Below are positions 22,881 to 35,065 of a stretch of 64,000 nucleotides of DNA, one piece after another. The notes under the pieces are model-generated. The model did no database searches. It was not told the origin of the DNA and saw only the letters and a list, made by a program, of their open reading frames with translations. The translations under genes and the position numbers were made by a program. Every line of letters starts with the position of its first letter. The first letter of the stretch is position 1. This DNA comes from Gnetum montanum. Its lineage: Eukaryota; Streptophyta; Gnetopsida; Gnetales; Gnetaceae. The DNA is taken from contig MNCI01005364.1 of NCBI GenBank assembly GCA_015680685.1, positions 272,980-336,979 on the forward strand, written 5' to 3'.

Positions 22881-22892
22881 TGGTACCAAAGC
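22881..22892 (+). other. Primer-binding site, tRNA-Met type
   Basis: TGGTACCAAAGC has two changes from TGGTATCAGAGC. Its place just behind the TACAACA terminus supports the LTR reading. Confidence 0.6.
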
Positions 22893-22938
22893 ATATGGTC
22901 ATATCTTTGCATTATCATAACAAGTTGAAAAGTGTTCC

Positions 22939-23340
22939 AATATGTCCAAAAATTTCTTATGGCATTTATTTCATTGAATTATGAATACTTATGAGTATGA
23001 GATTTTTAGAGTCTAATAATGTATGAAATATTATAGAAAAACTCATTTCAAAACTGGAAAGTATGAATATGAAGAAGAAGTTTTAGAAAGTTTCACAGAA
23101 GTATGAAATGGCAGAGGGCATAATTTGTAATTCTATTTGTTTTGAAGTTAAAAACATGATTATTAAACTTTAAATGAGCACACAAATGTGGGATTTTCTT
23201 TAAGAAAAATATCATAATTAGGTAAAATTCATTGAAAAGTAAAGTTATGGAATTCAAATTCAAAAAGCAAAGGAAGAAAACCTGATTTTTAAAATTTAAA
23301 GGAAGCAATCACAATCTTAAAAGGAAAAAGAGGGGAAAAT
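22939..23340 (+). pseudogene. Copia-type gag fragment
   Basis: A decayed frame with the UBN2-type gag layout: MRFLESNNV.NIIEKLI, a Lys-rich spacer, then EMAEGIICNS followed by EVKNMIIKL and MSTQMWDFL.EKYH. The last part corresponds to the 'A.xxI..S...xV...I....TAKEMWDxL...Y' pattern of Copia gag. Four or more stops. Beyond 23340 only Lys/Glu-rich, probably coiled-coil, reading remains, and no pol is found: the element is cut short. Confidence 0.6.
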
Positions 23341-23599
23341 CACATTGAAGATGCAAATGAGAAAATACAAGAAATTGAAAGAAACAAATCTAGCACAAAT
23401 CACTAAAGACTAAAGAAAAATAATGCAAGGCTTCAAAAAATGGAGGGTCTACACTAAAAGATAAAGAACAACATGTTGTATCCACTTTTTTGGTGTTCTA
23501 GTAGACTAAGTAGGTGTAAGTGTAACATTGTTAATCTTCTTTCAGAACCAAGTTTTCATACTTCCAAGGCAAGACGATCCTAGTGTTAGCCTTTACCAA

Positions 23600-25430
23600 T
23601 AGCATTTTTCGCTTTTATAAGCTCTTGATGATGGCTCCTAATCATCTCCAAAGTAATATGCATCAATTTTGGCAATTTTGAGAGCTTCTGGAGGCTTAAA
23701 ATGAGGTGTTTTACCTAGGTGATATTGGTGCTAGTGTTGCCTACAAAATAACCAATAAATTCATCATCTATAGCATTATTTTAGGTTTTAAAAAGCTTCC
23801 AATATTTAGCCCTGATCATCCCTATGATGCTAGGCATCAATGCCAACATATACAATGACTCTAGGAGGTTGAAATGAGGGTAAAAAGTCTTATTGATGCT
23901 CCAATAACCTTTAAGCTAGTGGTAGTGTTAGTGTCTAGCATCATTGATAGAAAGATCTTTAAAAATACTATTTCTAATGGCATTTCTAGCTTATACAAGC
24001 TTCTCGTAGTTGAATTTGATCATGCCGCAAAGGATAGACATCAATTTAGGCACTTTTAGTAGACTTTAAAGGCTTAAAATGAGCTGTTTCGACTAGGTGA
24101 TGCTTGTGAGATTGGTGTTATAATTAACATCACTTGCTAGCATTACCTGCAATTCATTGCCTAAAAAATCACCTCTGGATCATACTTTGAGTCTCATTGA
24201 GCCTCTAACGACTAGTCCACATCATCCCTAGAATGATGGGCATTAGTTTTAGCACTTTTGAAGTATACAATAAGCTTGAATTAGCATGTTTTGCCTAGGT
24301 GGTGCCAAGGTAATGCTAATAGTAGTATCAACTAACGTCCCCTATAGCACAATCACATGCTAGCATTAACATCACTTGCATGCATCACTATGTCTTGTTA
24401 CTACTTCACCACATTACTATGTCACCTTTAGCATGTGGTCTCAGTTTTCTAAAAGTGAACTTTGACTTTCTAGATCTAGATCCTATGCATTTTAAGCTTT
24501 CCTAGGTCTATAAATATTGGGTTCTAACATTAATTTAAGGCCAATTTCTTGAGATATAAAAACATTTTTTAAAAAATTTTGAGAGATTTAGGTCACCAAC
24601 ATCTACATCACTTGAATCACTTACATGCTTCATGGTCATTCCAGCAACCTCAACACTCCATTTTCTTAGTGCTGAAACCTATGTCACTAGCAGTACACAC
24701 AAGCATGCCAATGGCAGCTTTAGCATCACCTACCCTAGCATTAGTGTCATCACATCTCCCATTAGTGCATTATCACTTTCCAACATCACCTACACTTCAT
24801 TACCCAAAAACTCACTTGAAAATCATGCTTCTAGCCACATTAAGCCTTTGATGATTAGTCCACATCATTCCCAAAATGATAAGCATTAGTTTCATCACTT
24901 TTGGAGACCTCAGAAGGTTTGAGTTAGCATTTTTTGCTTGGGAAATGCCCATGTAACACCAGAATTAGTATCATTTTATTACTTACCTATGTTACCACAT
25001 CACCTACTAATGTTATAATGTCACATCCTCATGTTACTATGTCACCTTTAGCATATGACCTTAGCTTTCCAAAGGTAAACTTTGAGTTTTTATATCTAGA
25101 TCCCATGTAATTTATGTCATCCTAGACATATGAATACCAAGTTCCAACATCAATTCAAGGCCAATTTCTTATGATTCAATAGAATTTTTGAATTTTGAGA
25201 GATCTAGAGTGCCAACACTTGCATCAACTATGTCACTTATGTGATCCAAGGCCATTCCAATGTCATTTGTAGTTTGAAAGCTCAGTCTTGATATCTATGT
25301 CATTAGCATTACATGTGAGCCTGTTGATGTTAGCATCAACATTACCTACCCTAGTGTTAGTGTCACTGCACCACCTACTAGCATCACTTGTAGAACAACA
25401 CTAGAAAACAACCCTATTTTGACCTTAAAA
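23600..25430 (+). repeat. Degenerate tandem repeat, main period about 620-640 bases
   Basis: Two long units are clear: GTCACCTTTAGCAT at 24421 and 25041, and the CATTGAGCC/CATTAAGCC segment at 24196 and 24838. Partial copies of the segment with GGCATCAATTTT...GGCTTAAAATGAG...GCCTAGGTGATG start near 23630, 23810 and 23990. The units are full of GCTAGCATCACC-like words, which gives spurious open frames (24579-24889). TCTATAAATATTGGG near 24510 resembles a TATA box. No known family. Confidence 0.65.
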
Positions 25431-26540
25431 TAGCTCTAAACATTGATGGTAGACTTTCCATTCATCTCTAAACCCATAAGAGATAAAAAATCATTAGTTA
25501 AACATTTTATGCTCTCATGTAGTAATTTTAAATTATCAATTATCAATGTGTAGTTTGTATCTTACTACATTATAGCTCTTAGCACTTCTTATAAGGCAAA
25601 CTCTATCAGTGAGTTTGTTCAATAAAGCATTTTTGTTTATTGGGAAAGAAAAACCAAACCATTTTCCACATATCGGTCCATCATATATTGCTTATTGTAT
25701 GTCTTTTAAACACTTTGAATATACTTATATTGCTTAAGTCATATCCATATTGCTCGTACTTCATTGAACTTATCTCTAGTTTTAACACAATTTATGTATA
25801 ATCTTGTAAATTCTAATGTTGGTTGATAGGCCAATCCTGTATTCGATTAGAGTTTTATGATACTTCATTTTATTAATATTGATTTATTGAGGATTATATT
25901 GTTCTAAATACCATTTATAGTCATGGATCATACACTTAAACATATGGTTTGTAGAGGTGTCCTTGTAGATTTGTGAGAAAACATTTTTAGCACTAGAAGA
26001 AGGATCGATAGGTTTTCTAGTGTAATGAACCCTTTATCTAGAATTCCATACATCCTTTCTAGCTCTTTGTTCTTTCTATTAAACATCTTCATATGTTTTT
26101 GGATCTCTTGCATTAGCATTAGTTTAAATCTAAGGCTAAGGTTAACTTATCTTCTTTAGTTTTGATTGTTATTAGCTTCATAACAATCTCTACATTTTTA
26201 TCATTACAATATTTATACTCTTTACATGATTTGCATAAATCTTATTTTTCTTGCATTTTTATTTCTTTGTATTTGTTCATTGTAAAATAATAATAAATAA
26301 ATTTGTTTTGTGTTTTTCTATTTTCTCATATTTTTCTTTTTAAACTTCAATATTATTTTCACTCGAGCTATTTTTAATGACATCATGTCACCCCTTCCTT
26401 ATTATCACATGTTTTCTAAGTATATCCAGAAGTATCATTTGTTTCGCATTGTGTCATTAGTAAATTTCAATTATGATATCTTCTTTTAGAAACTCTTATA
26501 AGGATGGATGACATATTCTTTTGAAATGATAGATTTTCTT
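25431..26540. other. AT-rich stretch, nothing recognised
   Basis: No ORF with family features, no LTR ends, no clear repeat. A 63-codon antisense ORF (25928-26119) is Lys/Met-rich and is not convincing. Confidence 0.3.
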
Positions 26541-28420
26541 ACATGATCTCTTGTGCTATGAGGGAAATGGATGTTTACCTCTCTTTTGATGTCCTTAGGC
26601 AAATGGATAAGTTTGAAGCTACACATAATTAGCTTTCATTTTATCCTAATCATCAAAATGCTTTCCTTTTTGAAGAAGACATTAAATAGCTTATTAGACA
26701 TATGAATTATTATAATCAACTCCAATAACCAACTATTGAATCCATCATGTTCACATCATTATCCACCACATCTAATCCATATCATGAAATCTATCAACGT
26801 AAGAACCCTAATTTTGATCCTCTAAACTTAGTTTCTAATTCTAGAGCTGCTCCCTTAGCCAAGTATCCTTGAATATGTTTTTTCTAATATCCAGTCTTAC
26901 TCATTAATTCAATCCCTATCCAACATGGCTTATATATCACATTTAATCCTATCCTTCATGCATGTCTTCAATTCCCATCTTCAAACTATTGAAGATCAAA
27001 TTGACAAAATTGTAATGTTGCAACAACTTTCTTCATCCAAGCTTCACCAATCTCTTCATCCTAGTACCAATATTATCTTAGCTTTTATCCTAGAGTATAA
27101 AGATAAAATAAAGTAGAAGAAGTCCTTTTTCATCAACATGCCTTCTTTAGCTACATCTTTTTCATCTACTCATCAGTATAATAACAAGAAAGCTTCATCT
27201 ATCCTAGGTTCTTATCCATCAACATAACCATGCACCATCATGGATCATCCTTCATCCTATAAGGAAAATTCTAAATCAATGGTATCTTTACTCCCACCTC
27301 TCCTACCCATTTATATCCTATTTAAAAGAGCATCTCTTTCTCCTTTGATACTTGTACCCTAGCTTCATGTTGCAGTAAGAAGTTAATTGCATTACTTATC
27401 TCAAAATGCTAGCAAATGAGTCTCTTCAAGCTATCATCAAAGAAAATTTAAATATAAGTAGAAACATCACTCAAAGAATAAGATACTTATTTCTTCTCCT
27501 TCTATTTTTACACAATTCACTCAAGTTCATCTTGCTATTAGCTCAAGGGGAGTAGATCAATTCCTCTTCAACATCACTTATACATTGACTCAAAATCATC
27601 AAGCATTGAATTATATTCTAAAGAATATTTTTACTTTAACTAATCCTACTCCTCAAAAAAGATCATCTTAGGCATTTATCATGGGATTCATCATCTTACA
27701 ATTTCTTCAATAATTTCCTAAGAAGTAACTTCCCTTTCCCAAGATGAAGCAATTATTGTTAGCTTTGAATCTAAAATCAAGAGCATTTTGCTCATATCTA
27801 TTAGTAATCAAGAATCTACCTTTGTTTCATCACTATTTCCCAAGAAATATTTTTCATAAACATCCATCCTTATTAGCAAATAATACAAACTACTTAGTGG
27901 CAAGCGTATTCACATTTATTTTGCAATAAATTTTTCATCATCAATGCACTTGTCACCAAACCTTTTTTAATAGCCTATTTCTCAATCTTCTACATCCTCG
28001 TATATAATTGATTAACTCTACATTATATTTCTCCTCCATCTATTTCTTAGCCTACTACCTTACCTATTACATAATTTTAATCATTAATGCCATTTCATTA
28101 TTAATTTTCCATCCAATATTTCTCCCATAATAAGATATGTGCCTTCATGACCATCTCAAATCTTTAACTAGGATCATGTGCAAACTCATATACCAAAAAT
28201 CACATCTATAACATTATTAATTCCACTATGCCACATGTGCTACCTTGTTAGCTCCTATGGTTCTTTTCTTTCCTTCCTTTTTATCTACATCATTTATTCA
28301 TCATTGTTTTCCAATCCCTATGAGTAATTTATTCCTTAATTAACTCTAAAGCTAACCATCATCATCCTACTTATCTTGAAGTTAGTGTCAGCAAATTAAT
28401 CATCTGCATTAACAATGAAC
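26541..28420 (+). pseudogene. Coding-like stretch without identified family
   Basis: Several plus-strand frames take turns with long readable segments (for example MREMDVYLSFDVLRQMDKF near 26565, a coiled-coil-like VFNSHLQTIEDQIDKIVMLQQ in the ORF at 26925-27116, and a Ser/Thr/Pro-rich part at 27130-27400). The composition and the order helix, coiled coil, low-complexity linker suggest a decayed gag of a Tat-type element. No Cys/His box or protease motif was found to prove it. Confidence 0.25.
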
Positions 28421-28499
28421 ACTTAATCTATGCCCAACTGGTGGCATTCTAGATGGGGGTGTACTTGTATCTACAACAACATCATCCATATATTGTGGT

Positions 28500-29849
28500 A
28501 GGAATCATTGTCATGAATGAAGACTAATTCAACTCAACACAAAAATTTAGCCAAGTAGTTTGTGGCCACTAAACGATCTAGGAAAACTAAGCTTTTGGAT
28601 AATCTTCCTTAAATTGAAAGGGGACTTGGGGATCAAAGGATAAATCTAGCAATTCAAGCTAGACACGTTACCAATGTTAGCGAGTATTAAGCAAAAGGAG
28701 TGCATGTGTGGAATAGCTAGTAGAAAATGCATAAACAAAGGGAAAATGTAGCGTAATGTAAAAGTGTAACTCGTTGCAAAAAAACACTTGAAAAGAGTGC
28801 AAAAAGAAAGTAGATATATTAACTAACATATGAAAATGAAGAATAAAAGTGCAAGAAAAATAGATTGGAAGTGAATTTGAGTAAACTAAGAAACAATAGA
28901 TCTAAAAATGGAAAATCCACATTATATCAGAGAAAAGAAAACATGTAGAGATATGTTCCAAGACATGTACTGAAGATAATAGGTGTGTGAAAATGAGCTT
29001 TGTTATCCCATTCTTGCTCCAATTAGTGCATTGATGTAGATCTGATAAAAATAGTAATAAATTCATTAGTTGACAATTGCAAAAGGAAGATTAGATTAGT
29101 GTCTTGAAGTGATTCTTAGCAAATCTTCATGTGTCAAGAGGATAACATGAAGGGGATATAATATGTGAGCAAGGAAAGAAGGAGGAGAGAGAGATAGCTA
29201 AAATTTTCTAGTCTATCTCTTAAAAGAAAAGTGTTGGTTAATAGAAATGTTTTCTAAGAGCCAACTCCTTTGTGTTTAGGGGTGTCGTCCTATTTATAGG
29301 CCTAAAATGCCTTGTTAACTATGTAGGAATAACATAGTGAGGTCCATTGAATATTTTGAAAGCTTCTAGAAGGTTATAGATACGAGACATGACATAGAGA
29401 ACAAAGTTTAATGTTGGACATTAAAAGTTTGATGCGAGATGTCAAAAGGTAGGGATAAAAGTTGATGTCAAATATTAAAAATAAGATTGATGTTGGATGT
29501 TGAAAATTTAACACATGTCAAAACTAATATGAAGAAAGATGTTAAAAGCTAGGAACAAAAGTAACATTGAACATAAAAAATGAGATTAACATTGGATGTT
29601 AAAAATTTATTGTAAGATGTTAAAAATGATTTGATGCAAGACATCAAAATCTAAGAATAGAATCAATGCTAAAATTGTCATCAAATGTCGATACTAAAAG
29701 TGGAGCTAAAAGAATGCTACAAATGATGTGGGACATAGAAACTAAAAATGGGGCTAAAATAACATTGTAGATAATGTGGGACATTGAATTTAGACTATCG
29801 AAGATGGCTTTAAATGCTGAAATGCCAAAAAGTGAAATTTGATACAACA
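28500..29849 (-). repeat. 3' LTR of element E (left limit approximate)
   Basis: On the minus strand it begins TGTTGTATC right after the purine tract CCATCAAGAGGGGACAA (29850-29866). The U3 carries degenerate GATGTTAAAA-type repeats (29380-29840). CCTATAAATAGGACGACACC at about 29290-29310 is a very good TATA box with a start region. The rest, down to roughly 28.5 kb, has no ORF; I could not fix the LTR end. Confidence 0.6.
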
Positions 29850-30840
29850 TTGTCCCCTCTTGATGGATACTGCTAAAAATATAAAGGATAATCCATTAAG
29901 AAATGAAAGTTGGTAGGTACCTGTAAGAGGATTTAATGAAGTAAGAAAGTATGCAAAAAATTTTGGGATATTGACCATACACCTATGGTGGAGTGCTACA
30001 TCATAGAAATGGGTTGTGGCTAAATCCTAGAAAGCACACATAGGATGTTGATAAAGCACTTCCTAACCCACCTAATTATCTTAATCACATGCTCACTAGA
30101 GTAAAGTAGAGACACTTGTTAAGCCTCACAAATGCGAAACATGAAAAGAGAAAGGTATAGAAAAAGAAAGTAAGATAGCAAAGAGTAAAAAAAGAAAGCA
30201 ATAAGAAGCAAGGAAAGTATATTAGGGACATCGCTAATACACCAATGGTTTGTTTCTATGTCGCAAAAGTGGGTCACAACTAGATCCCTAGAGCCAACCT
30301 CTCCCTTACCTCACTCATATGCACAATTCACACTTTTTACATCACTCTAGACTCAACACTTCCTCGCTACATTAGGAAGGAGATGCTTGTTTGACATGAT
30401 TAATGTTGAATATAGAAAGTAATGGAAACAAATGAGGAGAGGGGATGAGAGGAATATTAGAGAAATATAGTATGGGAAAAGTAGAATTGAGAGTATGTAA
30501 AAGGAGAGAGAAGAAACTGAGGAGAAAAGATGATATCACCCATATAACTATCATGAGGATGGTGCTATGCCACAAAAGTGGGCATGACTAAATCATGCAC
30601 TTTGTATAATAAAAAATGATTCCATATATATGATGAAGTAACCCCTCCCTGTCCCACATAATAAAATGCTTAATCACACCCTCACAATGAGCAATGAGAC
30701 ACGTAGAGTAGAACAAGATAGATAACACAGGGAAGTGGGAGGCGAATAGTTAGAGAAATAGCAGAATATGAGATAGAGAACAGAGGTAGAAAAATAGTGC
30801 TAGAAAAATAGATTTTAGAATAAATAAATTAACTTGACAT
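29850..30840 (-). repeat. Three degenerate repeats in the 3' region of element E
   Basis: Units of about 260-310 bases begin near 29965, 30228 and 30536. Shared words are GGTGGAGTGCTAC/GGTTTGTTTCTATG/GATGGTGCTATG, then AAATGGGTTGTGGCTAAATCC, AAAGTGGGTCACAACTAGATC and AAAGTGGGCATGACTAAATC, and an A/G-rich second half. No coding sense is seen. They sit between integrase and LTR. Confidence 0.55.
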
Positions 30841-30892
30841 AGTGGATAGCGAAATGCTACTGGAAAAACACTCATTTGATCTTAAACATTAA

Positions 30893-31018
30893 TCAAGTTT
30901 AGTGTTATAGCATGGCTACATGTAGTAGTGCTTGATGAAGCTTATGTTATTAGGATGTCAAGTTTAGTGTTATAGCATGGCTACATGTAGTAGCGCTTGA
31001 TGAAGCTTATGTTAGGAT
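30893..31018. repeat. 65-base direct tandem repeat, two copies
   Basis: TCAAGTTTAGTGTTATAGCA starts at 30893 and again at 30958. The two copies differ at one T/C position and by a small deletion near the end, so the duplication is much younger than the element around it. Confidence 0.9.
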
Positions 31019-31029
31019 GTGAAAACTAA

Positions 31030-32260
31030 TATCCTTCCAAATTAGACAATATGTAGGCAACATTTTGTAAAGATTAAACCACCAAAAAAGAACCCTAGTG
31101 ATTGGGAGAGAACTGTGTTTATAGAGTTTGGAAATGGTGAAGTACCATATCACCTTCATGAATCTTTCACTCAAACGTGTCTAGAGTGATAGCATAAAAT
31201 ATATACTTGATATTCATGTAGGTGATGAAGAGTAGCTTGCCAATATTCTTCAAGAAGTTCCAACTCAATGCATTGCATATTGTTGTCCTAATCTAAACAC
31301 CAATCGTGTAGAGCAACACAAAGATATGGAATATGGAGCTCAAGTGGTAAGACTACCTCAAAATCATAGGTTGGAAAGTATGAAGTACAATTAGTACCTA
31401 TATGAAAAGTGGTATGATAAACCCAAAGGGAATAGGATAGCTTTATGTGCCAATTGCATCAGGTTTTATTGACAATGGTACAGAGAGTATATGATATTTT
31501 TATTAGTGAACTCAACCTATCTATTGGATTGAGAGTAGTAAGGTGATGAAGAAGATTAACTCATGTGATACATGGAACATAAATAAGCTACCTCTTTTCT
31601 TTTGAACTACGGTCATTTGTTAGTTACAATTTGAAGAAGTACATTGAAGTTAGCGATGAAGCGATCAAGGATGAAGCAAAAAATGGAGTAAGATTTGGTA
31701 GAATGCAAAGGAACAACCTCTACTTACTTAGTAAAGTAATCCATAGTAGTTAAGATAAATTTATGTCCAATAGATGAAGATGGGCTAATAGCATTAATAA
31801 AATCTAAATCCCATTTGTGAAAGGGTGATATAATCTGAGATATTGTGAACTCTTGTGAAGGAACAAAGATGAGAGAGCTGTGTTGTTGGTAAGTATCACA
31901 TGAGTTGATGAGATGATAAAAATTTTAGGTTAAGGTTGATCATCAATAGCCTAAAGAAATGATGCAAGTAGCTAGAATACATGAACCTAAGTATTTGCAA
32001 TAAACATCTAAGTGGACCTAATCGAGAACTATCTTAGACTTTGCAAGACTAAGACAATGTAGAAGAATACTTGTACATAAAAATCAATAAAGGATATCAA
32101 AATTCACTAACCAAAAATTTTGACTATGTTTATGCAAGGTATCCTTTTGAGTAGGCATACGGTTACTAAGAGTTTTTCCAATTGTAAGGTAGTGGAGAAA
32201 GTCAATGTATTGCTAATTATCATCTCTTGTATTCATAGCACTTACTAAGACATTGGGAGA
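31030..32260 (-). pseudogene. Integrase of element E
   Basis: Minus-strand reading with the end of the zinc domain (CDTYQQHS near 31905, second Cys changed to Tyr). The core start WDLDFINAISPSSS and IGHKFILTTMDYFTK (31820-31720) holds the first catalytic Asp. The second Asp site reads VTNK, with the Asp lost. The Glu region is not certain. Many stops. The wording is that of Tat-lineage integrases (KGHKFILVATDYFTKW). Confidence 0.7.
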
Positions 32261-32279
32261 TTATGTGATAAGTCTCAAG

Positions 32280-32700
32280 CAAAAAAATTGAATAAGTTAA
32301 TCTCACATAGTAGAAGGATCACAATGGATGGTGAAAGTTGCTAGTGCATCAACTAGCATGTTCTTAGAAAAATAAATGTGGCTCAAAGTATGAGCAAAGA
32401 AGGAAAAGATAAGTTTCTTAGCCATTGGAGGTAAGAAACTAAGTGGGGAGCCTTGCAATCATAATCATCATTAACTTGGTTTATAATAAGGTACAAGTCA
32501 TCATAAACAGTAATAGTTTTGACTTAAGTTTGTAAAGCTAGTAGGACACCTCATATTCAGTAATGTTATTAGTGTAAGGGAAATCAAGCTTGTAAACCTG
32601 ATATAGAAATTTAATTAGTACAAAGGGTAAGGACACAAGCTGTAATAGATCCAAAAGATATGTATGCTTTGTTGAAATAAAAGACAACATTTAAATCTCC
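32280..32700 (-). pseudogene. Second, archaeal-type RNase H of element E
   Basis: A minus-strand reading with VYDDLYLIINQVNDDY and PHLVSYLQ at about 32515-32420. It fits the pattern VYGDSxLIINQVxGxY...PxLxPY, which is specific to the additional RNase H acquired by the Tat lineage downstream of the normal one. The Asp in VYDD is the conserved catalytic residue. The upstream half (SFGSITACVLTL) is recognisable but broken by stops. Confidence 0.68.
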
Positions 32701-32834
32701 AACATCAAGATTTAAGCTATGATCAACATTTTTTGTTCCAAAACATACGATAAGATTAGCTATAGCTTGACATTTGATTAAGTATCACGACAAGAAACAA
32801 AGATCAAACTTTATGAGAAAATTCTTCCAATAAG

Positions 32835-33150
32835 CTAATTTATGGTTGTTAGAAGGATTATTAGCCATGATTTTGAGAATTTTATATTTGCAAACAACAA
32901 AGACCTTATCGCTAAGAAGATAGTGTCTCCACTTTTTAAGGGAGAAAATAAGACTTGGCAAGATTTTTCAATATTAGAGTATCTAGTCTTAGAACGCAGA
33001 AAAGGATGAGATATGTAGTACACAGGAATCTTAACTCCATATTCTTGACATTTAGAGAGCATGGTGGAGATGGAATGATTAGACTTGGAAAGGTAAAGAT
33101 ATAAGGGTTAATCGAATTATGGAGGATAAAGGATGGAAAGAGTAGTTAAG
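32835..33150 (-). pseudogene. Gypsy RNase H of element E
   Basis: The minus-strand ORF of 75 codons (32835-33062) has IPVYYISHPFLRSKTRYSNIEK, the typical 'QxPVYYVSxxLxxAExRYxxIEK' stretch around the catalytic Glu of Gypsy RNase H. The Asp-bearing start (YLYLSKSNHSIS) lies just before it with the Asp missing. Confidence 0.75.
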
Positions 33151-34230
33151 GCTTCTTTGATGGAATCAAAGACCTTTTAACACTTTTCATTGTAGATTGA
33201 ATGAGTTAAAGGATGAAGGCAATTAGTAAGGTTGTAAATGAAATGATAGATTGATTGAATATGACCTTGAAGGACATACATAACTTTAATGTCTTTTGAA
33301 TGTGTAAGATCTAGGATAGCTTTGACTCTATCAAGGTCAATAGGTATACCATCTTGAGAGACAAGGTAACCCAACATGTTACTTGTAAAAACTGCAAAAA
33401 TGCACTTCTTGGTATTAAGATGAAGGTTAAAATTTTCATAATGAGTTAGAACTTAGTCTAAGTAAGAAGCATGAGTAGTGAATAATGTAGACTTGATAGT
33501 CAAGTCATTTACATAGTCATTAACTACATCAAACATCATGTCATTAAAGATAAAAGTTATAGCACATCGGTAGATAGCTTTAATATTCTTAAGAACAAAG
33601 GGTATTTTATTATAATAAAATGTTCCCCAAGAAGTCATGAACATGATATAGTGCTAATGCTCTAGATTTATCTAGATTTGGTTATAACTAGAAAACCCAT
33701 CTATGAAGGATAGAAGAGCATGACTAGTTATAGAATCAATTAGTTGATAAATCATAGGTAAATGGAAGTCATTATTAAGAGTGACCTTGTTAAGGTTTTG
33801 AACATCAATGCAGATGCATATGTCACCATTCTTCTTGGGAACTAAAACCATGTTACCAACCTAATCAGAATAGTCAACAAGATAGATGAATATGGAATTG
33901 AAGAGCTTTGTTATCTCTTCTTGTATAGCAAGAGCTATTGTAGGATAAATTTTCTTAACCTTTTATTTTATAGTTTTGGAACCTTATTCCAAGTTGATGT
34001 TATGTAGAATAAGCTTTAGGTCTAAATTAGACATATCATTATATCCCTAGGTGAAAGTAATTAAATGTTTCTACAAGGTTGCTAGAATAGACTCTTGAAG
34101 GTTTGAAGAGAGAAGGGTACTAAGCTAAAGGATCTTTTGTTTACCTTTGTAACTTCACACAAGGAGATCAATCAATTCATGGTTGGTTAGAAGAGGCTCT
34201 CGATCTAGGTAAGATAGATCTAATTGAGGT
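33150..34230 (-). pseudogene. Reverse transcriptase of element E
   Basis: Minus-strand blocks: IQEEITKLF near 33920, NMVLVPKKNGDICICID near 33850, LSFIDGFSSYNQI near 33690, MFMTSWGTFYYNKIPFVLKN (33644 onward), the catalytic box DYVNDLTIKS (33525-33490; YVDD with one Asp changed to Asn), and MLGYLVSQDGIPIDLDRVKAI (33377 onward). Stops and frame changes lie between them. An upstream stretch to 34230 resembles the linker before the enzyme in Tat elements. Confidence 0.82.
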
Positions 34231-34399
34231 AAGATTTAATCTTTAGTAATGTCTAAAGAGGATATGAGAGAAGCTAGAATTAATAATAAGTTAAGAAAAG
34301 CAGGATCAAGAGTTCTACATACCTGGCTTGTAGGATGACTTAAGATTAGAGGTTGAAGCAAGAACTCTAGGTAGGCAACCATGTTTACTTGGACTAGAA

Positions 34400-35060
34400 T
34401 TAAATGGTTAAATTTGCTATTTGAAATAGAAAATGTCCAAAATTAGGCAAGTAATGTTAAAAGTTAGATGGACATCAATAGTCTAAGAGCATGCATTTTT
34501 TCTATAGTATAAAAATAATGGCAATCAGAAGAGTTAGACACAAAACTTTCATTTGCATCTAGCAATGCTAATAATCAATGCACAAGTAAGTGAAAGTGCC
34601 AATAAAGCAAAGCTTCAAGAAAATTACATGGAAAGTGGGAGTAGTAGTGGTAGATAGGGGACTAAAGGTGCATCTAGAAGTAGCAAGGGATTACCTCAGC
34701 CCTAATTACTTCATCCTAAATCTTAGATGTAAGTCATCCAAATCCTAGTTAAGAATATTTGTCTAGTTTTGTTATTGCTGTTATGGAGTTCTTAGAATGT
34801 GCTAAGATTTTGGAAGATTTAGCTAGGTATTATAGCATAGATCTTAAATTTGATATTTTTTGGTAGCTTAGGGTATATTAAAGTTAGAATTTTGACTTTT
34901 TAGTTTGATTTTGTTGCGAGGATTGACAACCCTAGTGTGTAGCTTGAGTTTTAGATGTTTATGAAACTTTTTTTTTAGATTTACAACTAGAAATTTAATG
35001 CATGTTCCAATTTCAAAGTTTATTTGGCCAATAAAATAAGGATGTGTTAAAATTTAGAGT
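34400..35060. other. Junction between elements E and C, nothing recognised
   Basis: No recognisable domain on either strand. The sequence holds the 5' break of E on the left and T-rich sequence resembling the post-gag region of A and D (TTTTTTTTT, TTTACAACTA) on the right, near 34970. Confidence 0.35.
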
Positions 35061-35065
35061 AAAGA

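Larger units (their letters stand above)
28500..34400 (-). mobile_element. Element E: Tat-lineage Ty3/Gypsy retrotransposon, 5' truncated
   Basis: Read on the minus strand: reverse transcriptase, RNase H, archaeal-type second RNase H, integrase, repeat-rich 3' region, purine tract, 3' LTR. The second RNase H is the mark of the Tat/Ogre lineage. No gag, primer site or 5' LTR is found to the right of 34400; the sequence changes to the 3' region of element C. The left limit of the LTR is approximate. Confidence 0.78.

Noticed and set aside
24579-24889. Two overlapping ORFs rich in Ser, His and Ala
   Set aside because: They arise from the tandem repeat with GCTAGCATCACC words; no start context and no family features.
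23870-25400. CRISPR-like array of spaced repeats
   Set aside because: Units are long, uneven and diverged; the window is clearly plant nuclear DNA.
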